NCBI GenBank assembly: GCA_945787595.1 | Contig: CALZJV010000114.1 | Location: forward strand, 1-17,312 | Reading direction: 5' to 3' | Origin: an uncultured Desulfobacterales bacterium | GTDB taxonomy: Bacteria > Desulfobacterota > Desulfobacteria > Desulfobacterales > JAFDCJ01 | Length of the DNA stretch: 17,312 bases | In this document: in pieces, positions 8,119-15,026 of the stretch | Layout: each line of letters begins with the position of its first letter | Position numbering within the stretch: the first letter of the stretch is position 1 | Made by a program: the position numbers and the translations under genes | The notes under the pieces: model-generated | What the model saw: only the letters and a program-made list of their open reading frames with translations | The model's database searches: none | What the model was told of the DNA's origin: nothing

Positions 8119-9228
8119 GTGGGTGAAATCGTTTTAAAAGGTGTTTCCAAAATCTTCGGTTCAAATATCGTTGCGGTGGACAATATTGACCTGACGGTCA
8201 ATGATGGAGAGTTCATGGTGCTGCTCGGTCCGTCGGGCTGCGGCAAGACGACAGTGCTGCGCATGATTGCCGGGCTCGAGGAAGTAACCGCCGGAGACAT
8301 TATCATGGACGGCAAGCGGATCAACGACGTCGATCCGGCTGAACGGGATCTTGCCATTGTGTTTCAGAATTACGCGCTCTATCCACACAAATCGGTGGCG
8401 GACAACCTTTCCTTCGGTTTGAAACTGCGCAAGACCCCAAAGCCCGAGATCGAAAAGCGCGTAGCGCTCACCGCCAAAATGCTAGGCATCGGTGAATTGC
8501 TGGATCGCAGGCCGCGTGAGCTGTCCGGCGGCCAACAGCAGCGCGTGGCCTTAGGCCGGGCCATCGTGCGTCAACCCTTCGCATATTTATTCGACGAACC
8601 GCTTTCGAACCTTGACGCCAAGCTGCGTACATCAATGCGCACGGAGTTGATCAAGCTGCACCAGGAATTGGCTACGACGATCATCCACGTTACCCACGAC
8701 CAAGTGGAGGCCATGACCATGGGCGAGCGCATCTGCATTATGCAGAGTGGCCGTATCGTTCAGATCGGTCATCCGCTCGAGGTTTACCGCTATCCTGCCA
8801 ACGCCTTTGTTGCGGGATTTCTGGCCAGCCCGTCGATGAATTTGATCGATGCCGTGTTGAATGGGACGCAAGCGGGCCTTGTCATTGAGGCAAGCGGCAC
8901 CCGGCTGCCTGTTCCAGATATCTTCGCGGATTCATACGGTGCGCATCGCGGCAAGACTTGCACCTTCGGTATTAGGCCGGAGGATTTGCATACTGAACCG
9001 GGCGACGAGAAGCATGTGCCGGTGGATGTCGATGTCGTAACAGTCGAGGCGCTGGGGCCCGAGACCGTGTTGATCGTCAGCCTGCCGGACGGCAAGGAAA
9101 TAGCGGCACGTCTGGACCGTGCTTTTTCCACACAGATCGGATCGCGCCTGAGACTCTACGCCAACATGAATTTGATGCACCTGTTCGAGAAAGAAAGCGG
9201 CCAAGTCATTCCGGTGCCACGCCGGTGA
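8119..9228 (+). CDS. Sugar ABC transporter ATP-binding protein, MalK/UgpC-like
   Basis: The 369-residue cytoplasmic ATPase that powers the importer as a homodimer. All ABC motifs are intact: Walker A GPSGCGKTT (37-45), Q-loop Q83 in FQNYALYPH, signature LSGGQQQR (135-142), Walker B YLFDE (156-160) with D-loop NLD, and switch H193 in HVTHDQ. The C-terminal third (from about residue 235) is the TOBE/regulatory domain found in MalK and UgpC, ending in a typical LHLFEKE-like tail (NLMHLFEKES). The start is GTG at 8119, 13 nt after the permease stop, with a purine-rich GAAAGAGA upstream. Such ATPases are often shared between importers, but a dedicated copy here supports a self-contained system. 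Confidence 0.95.
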   Translation: MGEIVLKGVSKIFGSNIVAVDNIDLTVNDGEFMVLLGPSGCGKTTVLRMIAGLEEVTAGDIIMDGKRINDVDPAERDLAIVFQNYALYPHKSVADNLSFGLKLRKTPKPEIEKRVALTAKMLGIGELLDRRPRELSGGQQQRVALGRAIVRQPFAYLFDEPLSNLDAKLRTSMRTELIKLHQELATTIIHVTHDQVEAMTMGERICIMQSGRIVQIGHPLEVYRYPANAFVAGFLASPSMNLIDAVLNGTQAGLVIEASGTRLPVPDIFADSYGAHRGKTCTFGIRPEDLHTEPGDEKHVPVDVDVVTVEALGPETVLIVSLPDGKEIAARLDRAFSTQIGSRLRLYANMNLMHLFEKESGQVIPVPRR

Positions 9229-9292
9229 GCGTCGTCGTCGGCGAGATCGAAATTTGCGTCCGCTGGACATTACTATCTCTATGACGGCTATA

Positions 9293-9298
9293 AGGAGG
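9293..9298 (+). promoter_or_regulatory. Ribosome-binding site deciding the ThDP enzyme start
   Basis: AGGAGG lies 9 nt before ATG at 9308. The in-frame start at 9254 lacks such a site, so the shorter protein is preferred. Confidence 0.7.
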
Positions 9299-9307
9299 GA
9301 TTCTTTG

Positions 9308-11047
9308 ATGAAAATATCACCTTGGCACATGGTTGTGAAGGCGCTTGTCGCCGAAGGCGTCGAACGCGTATTCGGACTATCGGGCAATCCGACCCACCTG
9401 GTCGATGACCTGGCCCGTCACAGCAAGATCCAAAACGTACTGGTACGTCACGAGCATTCGGGCGTTGCCTGTGCATATGCCCATGCCCGTGTAACCGGAA
9501 GGCCGGCGGTGTGTTATGGCAGTCCGGGCCCCGGCACCACCAACATGGTGACGGCACTTCTGGAAGCGACATCCGGATCTCTGCCGGTAATTGCCCTATC
9601 CAACGGTGTGCCAACGACCACCGACGGCAGGGGCGCCTTCCAGGAACTGGATTCGGTCCCGATGATGCGGCCGGTGACCAAGTGGGCAACACGGATCGTT
9701 GCGCCTGAGACGACGCCTTGGGTCATGCAGCGTGCGTTTTCGATTGCAAAGAACGGTCGTCCAGGTGCGGTGTTTGTCGACATCCCGTCTGATTTGGCAC
9801 TACAAGAGGTAACGATGCCGGCCTATCAGCCATCTTTACCGCGCCACCGCTCGCGTCCTGAGAGAAAAGCCGTGGAGGCCGCCGCAAAACTCCTGGCCGG
9901 TGCCAAGAAACCGTTGGCAATATGCGGATCCGGTGCAGTCAGCGCCGGCGCCTTTGCCCAAATCCATAACCTCGCTGAAAAGCTCGGTATGCCTGTATTC
10001 ACCACACCGGGCGGCCGGGGAGTTTTTCCCGAAAATCACGACCTGGCCCTGGGCCAGGTGGGCCTTTATTTTACCGAGGCGGGCCAGCGTTATTTTGACG
10101 ATGCCGATGTGGTCCTCGCCGTCGGTTCGCGTCTGGAAGACTTCTCGACGGGCAGTTGGAAGTTATGGCCGCGAAAAGCGCGCTTCATTCAAATTGACAT
10201 CCAACCCGAAGCGATCGCAATGAATCTGAGGCCCGATGTCGCGTTGCTCGGCGATGCAGCGCTGGCGCTTGAGGATCTTGCCGGCGCTCTCGATGGGCAC
10301 AACCTGCCCTCCAAGCTTGCGCGCGAAAAGTCGGTGGCTGCAGCCAGGAACAAAATGCTGAAACGTGTCGCAAAAGAAGTCGCCAAGCAGGCCCGGCCGA
10401 TCCTGTCCCGCCAGGTGGTGGGCGCTATCAACCGTATCTTCGGTCACAATACGATCATGGTTCATGAAAACGGTGGAGCCGATCTGTGGACGTACTACTG
10501 GCCCTATTATCAGGTATTAAATGCCGGTGATTGTGTGCCCATGGCCGAACAAACCGCCATGGGCATGGGTATCATCGGCGCCATAGCCGCCAAGATGGCC
10601 CTACCCGAGAAAAATGTGATTTGCGTTTGCGGCGACGGCGCCATGCAGATGGCCATGATGGAGCTTGCCACGGCTGCAGAGCACCGATGCGGCGTTACTT
10701 GGGTCGTACTCAACGACCGGGCCCTCGGTTGGCCGCAATACATTCAGAAGCTTGAAGGGCAGGCCGAGATTGCCACAAACTTCGAGGTTTCGCCCGATTT
10801 TGCCAAACTGGCGGTGGCACAGGGCTGCAGGGGGATAAAGGTAACGGATCCCGCCAAGGTGGATGCGGCGTTGACGGCTGCGGTGAAAGCCAACCAACGG
10901 GACCAACCCGTGCTTATTGACGTGCATATCGCCAAACACGACTACCCGCCGCACTTTACAGATTACCACCAAAAAATCTGGGGATACGGCAAGAGTGTCC
11001 CCACAACGAAAACCAAGGGAAAGAAGGGATCGCCACGTGCCGTTTAG
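9308..11047 (+). CDS. Thiamine-diphosphate-dependent enzyme, acetolactate synthase-like
   Basis: A 579-residue cytoplasmic ThDP enzyme of the acetolactate synthase/benzoylformate decarboxylase group, which makes or breaks C-C bonds next to a carbonyl. It has the three expected domains. The N-terminal pyrimidine-binding domain contains the cofactor-activating glutamate E49 (VRHEHSG) and GSPGPGTTN. The central domain starts near residue 190. The C-terminal PP domain carries the Mg-ThDP motif GDG (442-444) with N469 in NDRALG 27 residues on. The sequence is not a close match to IlvB as I recall it, and no small regulatory subunit gene follows, so a catabolic role is more likely than valine synthesis. 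Relatives with such roles include IolD, glyoxylate carboligase and sulfoacetaldehyde acetyltransferase; I cannot choose among these or a new activity. It is in the sugar-import operon, 79 nt after the ATPase gene. Confidence 0.92.
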   Translation: MKISPWHMVVKALVAEGVERVFGLSGNPTHLVDDLARHSKIQNVLVRHEHSGVACAYAHARVTGRPAVCYGSPGPGTTNMVTALLEATSGSLPVIALSNGVPTTTDGRGAFQELDSVPMMRPVTKWATRIVAPETTPWVMQRAFSIAKNGRPGAVFVDIPSDLALQEVTMPAYQPSLPRHRSRPERKAVEAAAKLLAGAKKPLAICGSGAVSAGAFAQIHNLAEKLGMPVFTTPGGRGVFPENHDLALGQVGLYFTEAGQRYFDDADVVLAVGSRLEDFSTGSWKLWPRKARFIQIDIQPEAIAMNLRPDVALLGDAALALEDLAGALDGHNLPSKLAREKSVAAARNKMLKRVAKEVAKQARPILSRQVVGAINRIFGHNTIMVHENGGADLWTYYWPYYQVLNAGDCVPMAEQTAMGMGIIGAIAAKMALPEKNVICVCGDGAMQMAMMELATAAEHRCGVTWVVLNDRALGWPQYIQKLEGQAEIATNFEVSPDFAKLAVAQGCRGIKVTDPAKVDAALTAAVKANQRDQPVLIDVHIAKHDYPPHFTDYHQKIWGYGKSVPTTKTKGKKGSPRAV

Positions 11048-11127
11048 ACCGTCGGTATCGCGTGCGCGGAAATGAAACGTAACTTAAAAATCCCCATGAT
11101 GGGATGGATAACACGGGAGTTCGTACG

Positions 11128-11931
11128 ATGGCTTCAGAGGGAAAAAGAATTGCGGCGGTAACGGGTGCAGGAGACGGGATTGGGCGGACGATTGCCTTGA
11201 CACTGGCTGCGGCTGGAATGTCGGTGGCCGTTTCTGATATCGATAAAAGCAGTGCCGAGAAAGTTGCCGCCGAAATCGAAGCGTTTCGCGGTGAAGCCTT
11301 CTCCGTGAAATTGGATGTTACTAGAAAGACGGATGCCGAAGCTGCCGTAGAAGCCATCGTTTCCCGCTGGGGCCGGTTAGACGTTTGGTGCAACAATGCC
11401 GGCGTCAGTTCCATGAACCGTCTGCTTGATCTGAGCGAGGAAGAATGGGATACCAACATGGACATCAATGCCAAGGGCGTCTTTCTGTGTTCTCAGGCGG
11501 CGGCCAAGGTCATGGCCACGCAACCCATGGATTCCGGGCAGAGCATTCGAGGCAAAATCATCAATATCGCCAGCATGGCAGGCAAGCGCGGCAATGTGCC
11601 CTATCTATCCCATTATGTCGCCTCTAAATTTGCAGTGGTCGGTTTGACACAGGCCATGGCAGGCGAACTGGCCGAACACGCCATCACCGTGAACGCCGTC
11701 TGTCCGGGATACGTTCAAACTGCCATGCAGGAACGCGAAGTTGCCTGGGAGGCAAAACTGAGGGGCTTGAAGGCGGAGGAAATTCAGCGACTGTATGTTA
11801 ACGACACGCCCCTTGCGCGTTTGCAGACGCCTGAGGACGTAGCAGAAGTCGTCCTCTTTCTTTCCTCGTCCTCAGCGGACTTTATTACCGGCGAATCAAT
11901 TAATGTGAATGGTGGCGCTTGGATGGATTAA
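11128..11931 (+). CDS. SDR-family NAD(P)-dependent oxidoreductase
   Basis: A 267-residue classical short-chain dehydrogenase, full length. The Rossmann motif TGAGDGIG is at 12-19. D37 at the end of the second strand points to NAD rather than NADP. NNAG is at 89-92, and the catalytic set is N114, S149, Y163 and K167 (YVASK). CPGYVQTAM and the C-terminal GESINVNGGAWMD complete the fold. The overall type, including the long acidic/basic segment after PGYVQTAM, recalls polyol and acetoin/butanediol dehydrogenases. In this operon it most simply oxidises an imported polyol to the ketose used by the FGGY kinase, or reduces a product of the ThDP enzyme (inference). The ATG at 11128 has GGGAG 8 nt upstream and is preferred over an in-frame ATG at 11104. 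Last gene before the operon terminator. Confidence 0.93.
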   Translation: MASEGKRIAAVTGAGDGIGRTIALTLAAAGMSVAVSDIDKSSAEKVAAEIEAFRGEAFSVKLDVTRKTDAEAAVEAIVSRWGRLDVWCNNAGVSSMNRLLDLSEEEWDTNMDINAKGVFLCSQAAAKVMATQPMDSGQSIRGKIINIASMAGKRGNVPYLSHYVASKFAVVGLTQAMAGELAEHAITVNAVCPGYVQTAMQEREVAWEAKLRGLKAEEIQRLYVNDTPLARLQTPEDVAEVVLFLSSSSADFITGESINVNGGAWMD

Positions 11932-11958
11932 ATCAGACGGACAGGTTAAATCAATTAA

Positions 11959-11988
11959 CCGCGATCCTAATGGGTTGCGGCTTTTTTT
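11959..11988 (+). terminator. Intrinsic terminator of the plus-strand operon
   Basis: A 9-bp stem CCGCGATCC/GGGTTGCGG (two G-U pairs) with a TAAT loop is followed by C and seven T (11982-11988). It lies 28 nt after the SDR stop. A competing hairpin GGTTAA/TTAACC (11944-11949 and 11955-11960) shares two bases with the 5' arm. Confidence 0.88.
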
Positions 11989-12079
11989 ATTTCTTCTCTG
12001 TGTTGGGAGTATTCATTCCGCCCGAATCAGCATACATAACTTTATGCAGAGACCGCAGGAACTTACACTACATTTCCTT

Positions 12080-12316
12080 TTACAGGACTTTTTTTACCTC
12101 ATCCAGAAACAATTCGGCATTTTTCAATGTTTTTTCGGCTTCTTCCCCGGAAACATGATATTCTGCAACATAATCGGAGCCTTGCCGTAAATCGGACGTA
12201 TCGTGCAGCCACCGGGTATGTCTGATCAGCTTTTTATCCAGCAATGTCCTTGCCGCCACTATGGATTCATCGGCTTGTTCGGGTCGGTATACTGTGACCG
12301 ATCTACGGGCTTCCAA
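12080..12316 (-). pseudogene. HEPN-domain (UPF0332-type) gene with internal deletion
   Basis: This 78-codon frame reads like the two ends of a HEPN protein joined together. YRPEQADESIVAARTLLDKKLI matches the usual first helix (A-ESL-AA--LL--GL). It runs directly into RHTRWLHDTSDLRQGSDY and EEAEKTLKNAELFLDEVKKVL, which match the end. The middle 45-50 residues, with the conserved RAYYAMF-type helix, are missing; complete relatives are about 125-135 residues. HEPN proteins usually pair with a minimal nucleotidyltransferase as a toxin-antitoxin module, but I see no partner on either side. The start is only a TTG (12316) behind an in-frame stop, with no ribosome-binding site. Most likely a dead remnant. 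The family call comes from recalled consensus. Confidence 0.55.
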
Positions 12317-13125
12317 CGTTCTTTTCGCTTAAACAGGAAAGGTTGGTTTAACAAAAACGAATATCTGTATCTCATCCGACTGTCTGTACTCACCAAATCC
12401 AATGACGAAGAAAGAGTGGATTGATGATAAACATTCGCACTTTTCTTTTTTTTATGGTTAGTGGTGATGGGATTTGGTATGAAACCTGCGTTATCTCCAA
12501 CATAGTCACCCATGTAGTGTATTGAAAAAGATTTGATACTTATCCAATATCCCCATCAAGTGCTACAATCTCACCTGAGGACCACGGCCATAAGTCCTCG
12601 GAAAACAGGTAACAGAAAAAGCAAGGGATCTAATTATTATCCCTCGGTCTTATTTTCCGAATATTTTAATTCTTCAATTGTGAGGATTGATCGGTTTAAG
12701 ATTAGCTAACGATATACACAAGCTCCGAGAATTGTAACATCCGGCTAAGCATCCATTCTGTAAATACGCTCCCAAAAATGATAGATTATCTGAACAAATA
12801 TACAATAAATTTAGTTAATTAGCTATGATCGATTTAGGCACGTTTTTGATCCTAACTTTGCTGTTGTTTAGTTGCCCAATCTAAATCAGTTTTCAATGCA
12901 GAGAAAGGAGTAGCCTGTACGTATTCTACACAGTTTTTTGTCCTGCCCTAAACGACGTTGTCCGTTAAGTTGTCAAAGAGCGTTCACAAAGGGATTAACG
13001 ATGACACTCCGAGCAGCCGAGAAAGTGCCATAGACGCACGAAAAAGAGCCAAAGAATGAAGGTGAATTTCTGACGAAGGACAAGACAAGAGTAATCTGAA
13101 ATTCAGTGTCTATCCTGAGAAAAAT
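12317..13125. other. AT-rich gene-free stretch with hairpins
   Basis: No convincing gene lies here; short open frames on both strands lack ribosome-binding sites and family features. Two structured spots stand out. At 12573-12610, ACCT/AGGT encloses GAGGAC/GTCCTC. At 12624-12644, AGGGAT/ATCCCT is followed by a T-rich run. The stretch resembles decayed intergenic DNA between the operon terminator and the hairpin units that follow. Confidence 0.4.
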
Positions 13126-13153
13126 TTGCAAAATATAGAAAATACGATATACT
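13126..13153 (+). promoter_or_regulatory. Candidate promoter of hairpin unit A
   Basis: TTGCAA (13126-13131), 16-nt spacer, TATACT (13148-13153; 5 of 6 match). Transcription would begin near 13160, right at the first hairpin. A related but weaker pair (TTGAAA 13259-13264, CATAAT 13280-13285, 15-nt spacer) precedes unit B. Confidence 0.45.
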
Positions 13154-13160
13154 ACTATCA

Positions 13161-13240
13161 AGGCACATAGGGTGCCGATCTATAAACCTTTTTTGATAGG
13201 GGCGATTCAAACCGAGAGGTGGGGATCGCCCCTTCGTTTT
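13161..13240 (+). ncRNA. Candidate small RNA, unit A
   Basis: A structured segment of about 80 nt with no coding frame. It opens with the hairpin GGCAC-ATAGG-GTGCC (13162-13176). After an A/T-rich linker (TATAAACC and a T run) comes a second hairpin, GGGGCGAT (13199-13206) with ATCGCCCC (13225-13232). Inside the latter, ACC/GGT closes a GAGA tetraloop (13211-13220). The sequence then reads TTCGTTTT, a weak terminator tail. A good promoter ends 8 nt before it. A second copy of the same layout follows 126 nt downstream. I recognise no known riboswitch or RNA family. Confidence 0.38.
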
Positions 13241-13286
13241 GAGAGAAAAACTATACCTTTGAAATCACATTGCCGATAGCATAATC

Positions 13287-13371
13287 AGGCACGTGTAGTG
13301 CCTAAAAGCCATTCTGTTTCTAATGCCGCGAGGGCGATTTGTACTGGAAGGCGAATCGCCCCGACCTTTTT
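13287..13371 (+). ncRNA. Candidate small RNA, unit B
   Basis: Repeats the plan of unit A. Hairpin GGCAC-GTGTA-GTGCC (13288-13302), linker with TAAAAGCC, then hairpin GGGCGATT (13332-13339) with AATCGCCC (13354-13361). The inner pairs close a GGAA tetraloop (13346-13349). The tail is GACCTTTTT (to 13371), a better terminator than in unit A. The hairpin loops and inner sequence differ between the copies while the stems are kept, which suggests selection on structure. The promoter before this copy is weaker. Confidence 0.35.
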
Positions 13372-13683
13372 GATTCCTCATGTGGGGAATTCCTACAAAC
13401 GTCAGTAATCCTTGATTTCTGGTTCAAACAACTGGTATTCGCATTTGGAAATCATCCAACCAAGCGCATCTGAGAGTGCTGGACGGCAGCTTTTTGACAG
13501 AATATTGCCATAAATCGACGCCGAGATAGCCAAGACCCCGCTGAAGCCTGCAGTTGCCGGCATCGCTATAGCCGGCGTAGTGATCCGCCAAACAATTCGT
13601 TTGACTCAAAATATCAAGTCTGATACTGAAAAATTACCACATTTAAGCCAACGGTATCCGGAGAGCGCCAATGGTTGAATTAT
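13372..13683. other. Unassigned spacer with one odd open frame
   Basis: I see no gene I can name. On the minus strand 13609-13424 (TTG start, 61 codons, ending TGA) reads LADHYAGYSDAGNCRLQRGLGYLGVDLWQY..., with fairly normal codon use. It may be the tail of a broken gene, but I cannot place it in a family. A strong terminator follows on the plus strand, so a short transcript could cross this stretch. Confidence 0.3.
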
Positions 13684-13717
13684 AAAACCCCATTTCTTAT
13701 ATAGATTTGGGGTTTTT
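13684..13717 (+). terminator. Intrinsic terminator without an obvious gene
   Basis: AAAACCCCA (13684-13692) pairs with TGGGGTTTT (13708-13716) around a 15-nt loop, and the 3' arm runs into TTTTT (13713-13717). Read on the minus strand the hairpin is followed by only a few T, so plus is favoured though both are possible. No plus-strand gene ends upstream of it. Confidence 0.6.
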
Positions 13718-13850
13718 GCGTTTCAGATATCCCAATGAAACCTGACAATTAGCTGAATGTCAGCTTTTGGCAAGAGCTATCAAAAAAAAGGTAATTTCCA
13801 CTTTTTAGCATAATATTCAATAGGTGGAAAATTTTCCATCTAATATTAAT

Positions 13851-13904
13851 GATAGGGCGGACCGCTCGCTGAAGCTCGCTTGGCCTGCGGCCGTCCGCCC
13901 TATC
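13851..13904. repeat. GC-rich palindromic hairpin
   Basis: A perfect 12-bp inverted repeat, GATAGGGCGGAC (13851-13862) and GTCCGCCCTATC (13893-13904), flanks a 30-nt GC-rich loop containing GCTCGCT repeats. It contrasts sharply with the AT-rich DNA before it and resembles REP-like intergenic palindromes. It lies inside the longest possible reading frame of the deacetylase gene, which argues that the real start is further downstream. Confidence 0.6.
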
Positions 13905-13952
13905 GGGCTGCGAGATGAGCCAATTGAGTTTGATAGGCGTCGCTCGCGGAAG

Positions 13953-15026
13953 ATGTTTTGCCGTTCAAAAAGTCATGGGACGTGTAGCAAATTCTCACGA
14001 CGGGACTTTTTGACCAACTCGGCATGTGCGGCTCTTGGCTTGTGCGCCGGTTCTTTTCTGAAAAGTCTTTCCTCCTTGTCCGCGAGCGAGGGGAAAGACA
14101 TGAAAGAGAAGGGCGCAATGCGCGCCGGATCGACTACAACAGGATTGGTTCTCGATGATCGGTATCTTCGTCATACACTGGGAAAGGGGCATCCCGAGTC
14201 ACCTGAAAGATTGAAAGCCATCCTTCAACGACTAAAGATATCCGGGCTGTACAAAGCTACCGAGATCATCTCACCATCGGTGGATCCTATCTTGTACATA
14301 CGTACCGTTCACCCTGAGTCACATGTCAACCGTATTGCGGAGCAGGCGCATGACGAATCAATATGTCGATTGGCAGTATCTGGCGCTCTGGCCGCAGTGG
14401 ATGCGGTCTGCACAGGTGAAGTGTCGAATGCCTTTTGTGCCGTTCGGCCGCCGGGACATCACGCATCAGATAGAGGTGAGCATGGATTCTGCTTCTACAA
14501 CAACGTCGCCATCGCCGCGCGCTACGCCCAAAAGAAACACCGACTGGCCAGAGTCCTCATCGTGGATTGGGATTACCATCACGGCAACGGCACTGAATGG
14601 GCATTCTATGACGATCCAACTGTTCTGTTCTTCTCCACACACGCTTTGTATGCATTCCCTGGCACCGGCTTTGCAGACAAGATCGGCAAAGGCAAAGGGA
14701 AAGGCCTTAACATCAACGTGCCTCTGCCCCGCGGCGCCGATGACAAGAAGATTCTTGGTGCTTTCACGGAGCGGCTTGTTCCGGCCGCGAACAGGTTTCG
14801 ACCTAATCTGGTTTTGATTTCGGCCGGCTTCGACAGCCGAAAGGACGATTTGCTTGGCGATTTCACTGTCACCGATGCAGGATTTGCTGAACTCACGAAG
14901 CTGGTGATGTCCATTGCCGCGACCTATTCCCGCTCACGTGTCGTGTCAATACTGGAGGGTGGGTACAACACCGAGGGATTGGCTCTGGCCGCTGAGTCGC
15001 ACGTTAAGACATTGCTCAGTAATTGA
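13953..15026 (+). CDS. Tat-exported histone deacetylase-family amidohydrolase
   Basis: A zinc hydrolase of the arginase/deacetylase superfamily, related to HDACs, AcuC and acetylpolyamine amidohydrolases, which remove acetyl groups from amines. Counting from 13953 (357 residues), the family core is complete: RPPGHHA with the catalytic His pair 169-170, GFCFYNNVAIAARY, VDWDYHHGNG with zinc ligands D207 and H209, SAGFD with the third ligand D294, and LEGGY with Y338. Before it is a twin-arginine signal, SRRDFL (R16-R17), followed by a hydrophobic stretch, so the folded enzyme should be exported to the periplasm. The start is uncertain: the frame is open from a GTG at 13824, but that would translate a palindromic repeat. 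ATG 13953 gives a normal Tat n-region but has a poor ribosome-binding site. No partner gene is adjacent; substrate unknown. Confidence 0.88.
   Translation: MFCRSKSHGTCSKFSRRDFLTNSACAALGLCAGSFLKSLSSLSASEGKDMKEKGAMRAGSTTTGLVLDDRYLRHTLGKGHPESPERLKAILQRLKISGLYKATEIISPSVDPILYIRTVHPESHVNRIAEQAHDESICRLAVSGALAAVDAVCTGEVSNAFCAVRPPGHHASDRGEHGFCFYNNVAIAARYAQKKHRLARVLIVDWDYHHGNGTEWAFYDDPTVLFFSTHALYAFPGTGFADKIGKGKGKGLNINVPLPRGADDKKILGAFTERLVPAANRFRPNLVLISAGFDSRKDDLLGDFTVTDAGFAELTKLVMSIAATYSRSRVVSILEGGYNTEGLALAAESHVKTLLSN

Noticed and set aside
9308..11047. Biosynthetic acetolactate synthase large subunit (ilvB)
   Set aside because: No ilvN or ilvC neighbour, sequence away from the core motifs is unlike IlvB, and it lies in a sugar-import operon.
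12259..12513. 84-codon minus-strand frame overlapping the HEPN remnant
   Set aside because: Different frame from the HEPN-like sequence, low-complexity lysine/serine content and no ribosome-binding site.
12973..13161. 62-codon minus-strand hydrophobic frame
   Set aside because: It overlaps the promoter of hairpin unit A, and AT-rich DNA readily gives F/I/V/S-rich frames; no supporting signals.
13161..13371. A riboswitch (c-di-GMP, fluoride or guanidine type) or CRISPR repeats as explanation for the paired hairpins
   Set aside because: The conserved cores of those riboswitches are not present, no gene follows closely, and there are only two units with differing spacers rather than identical repeats.
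13418..13440. GGTTCAAAC resembling a tRNA T-loop
   Set aside because: No T-stem, anticodon arm or acceptor pairing could be built around it.
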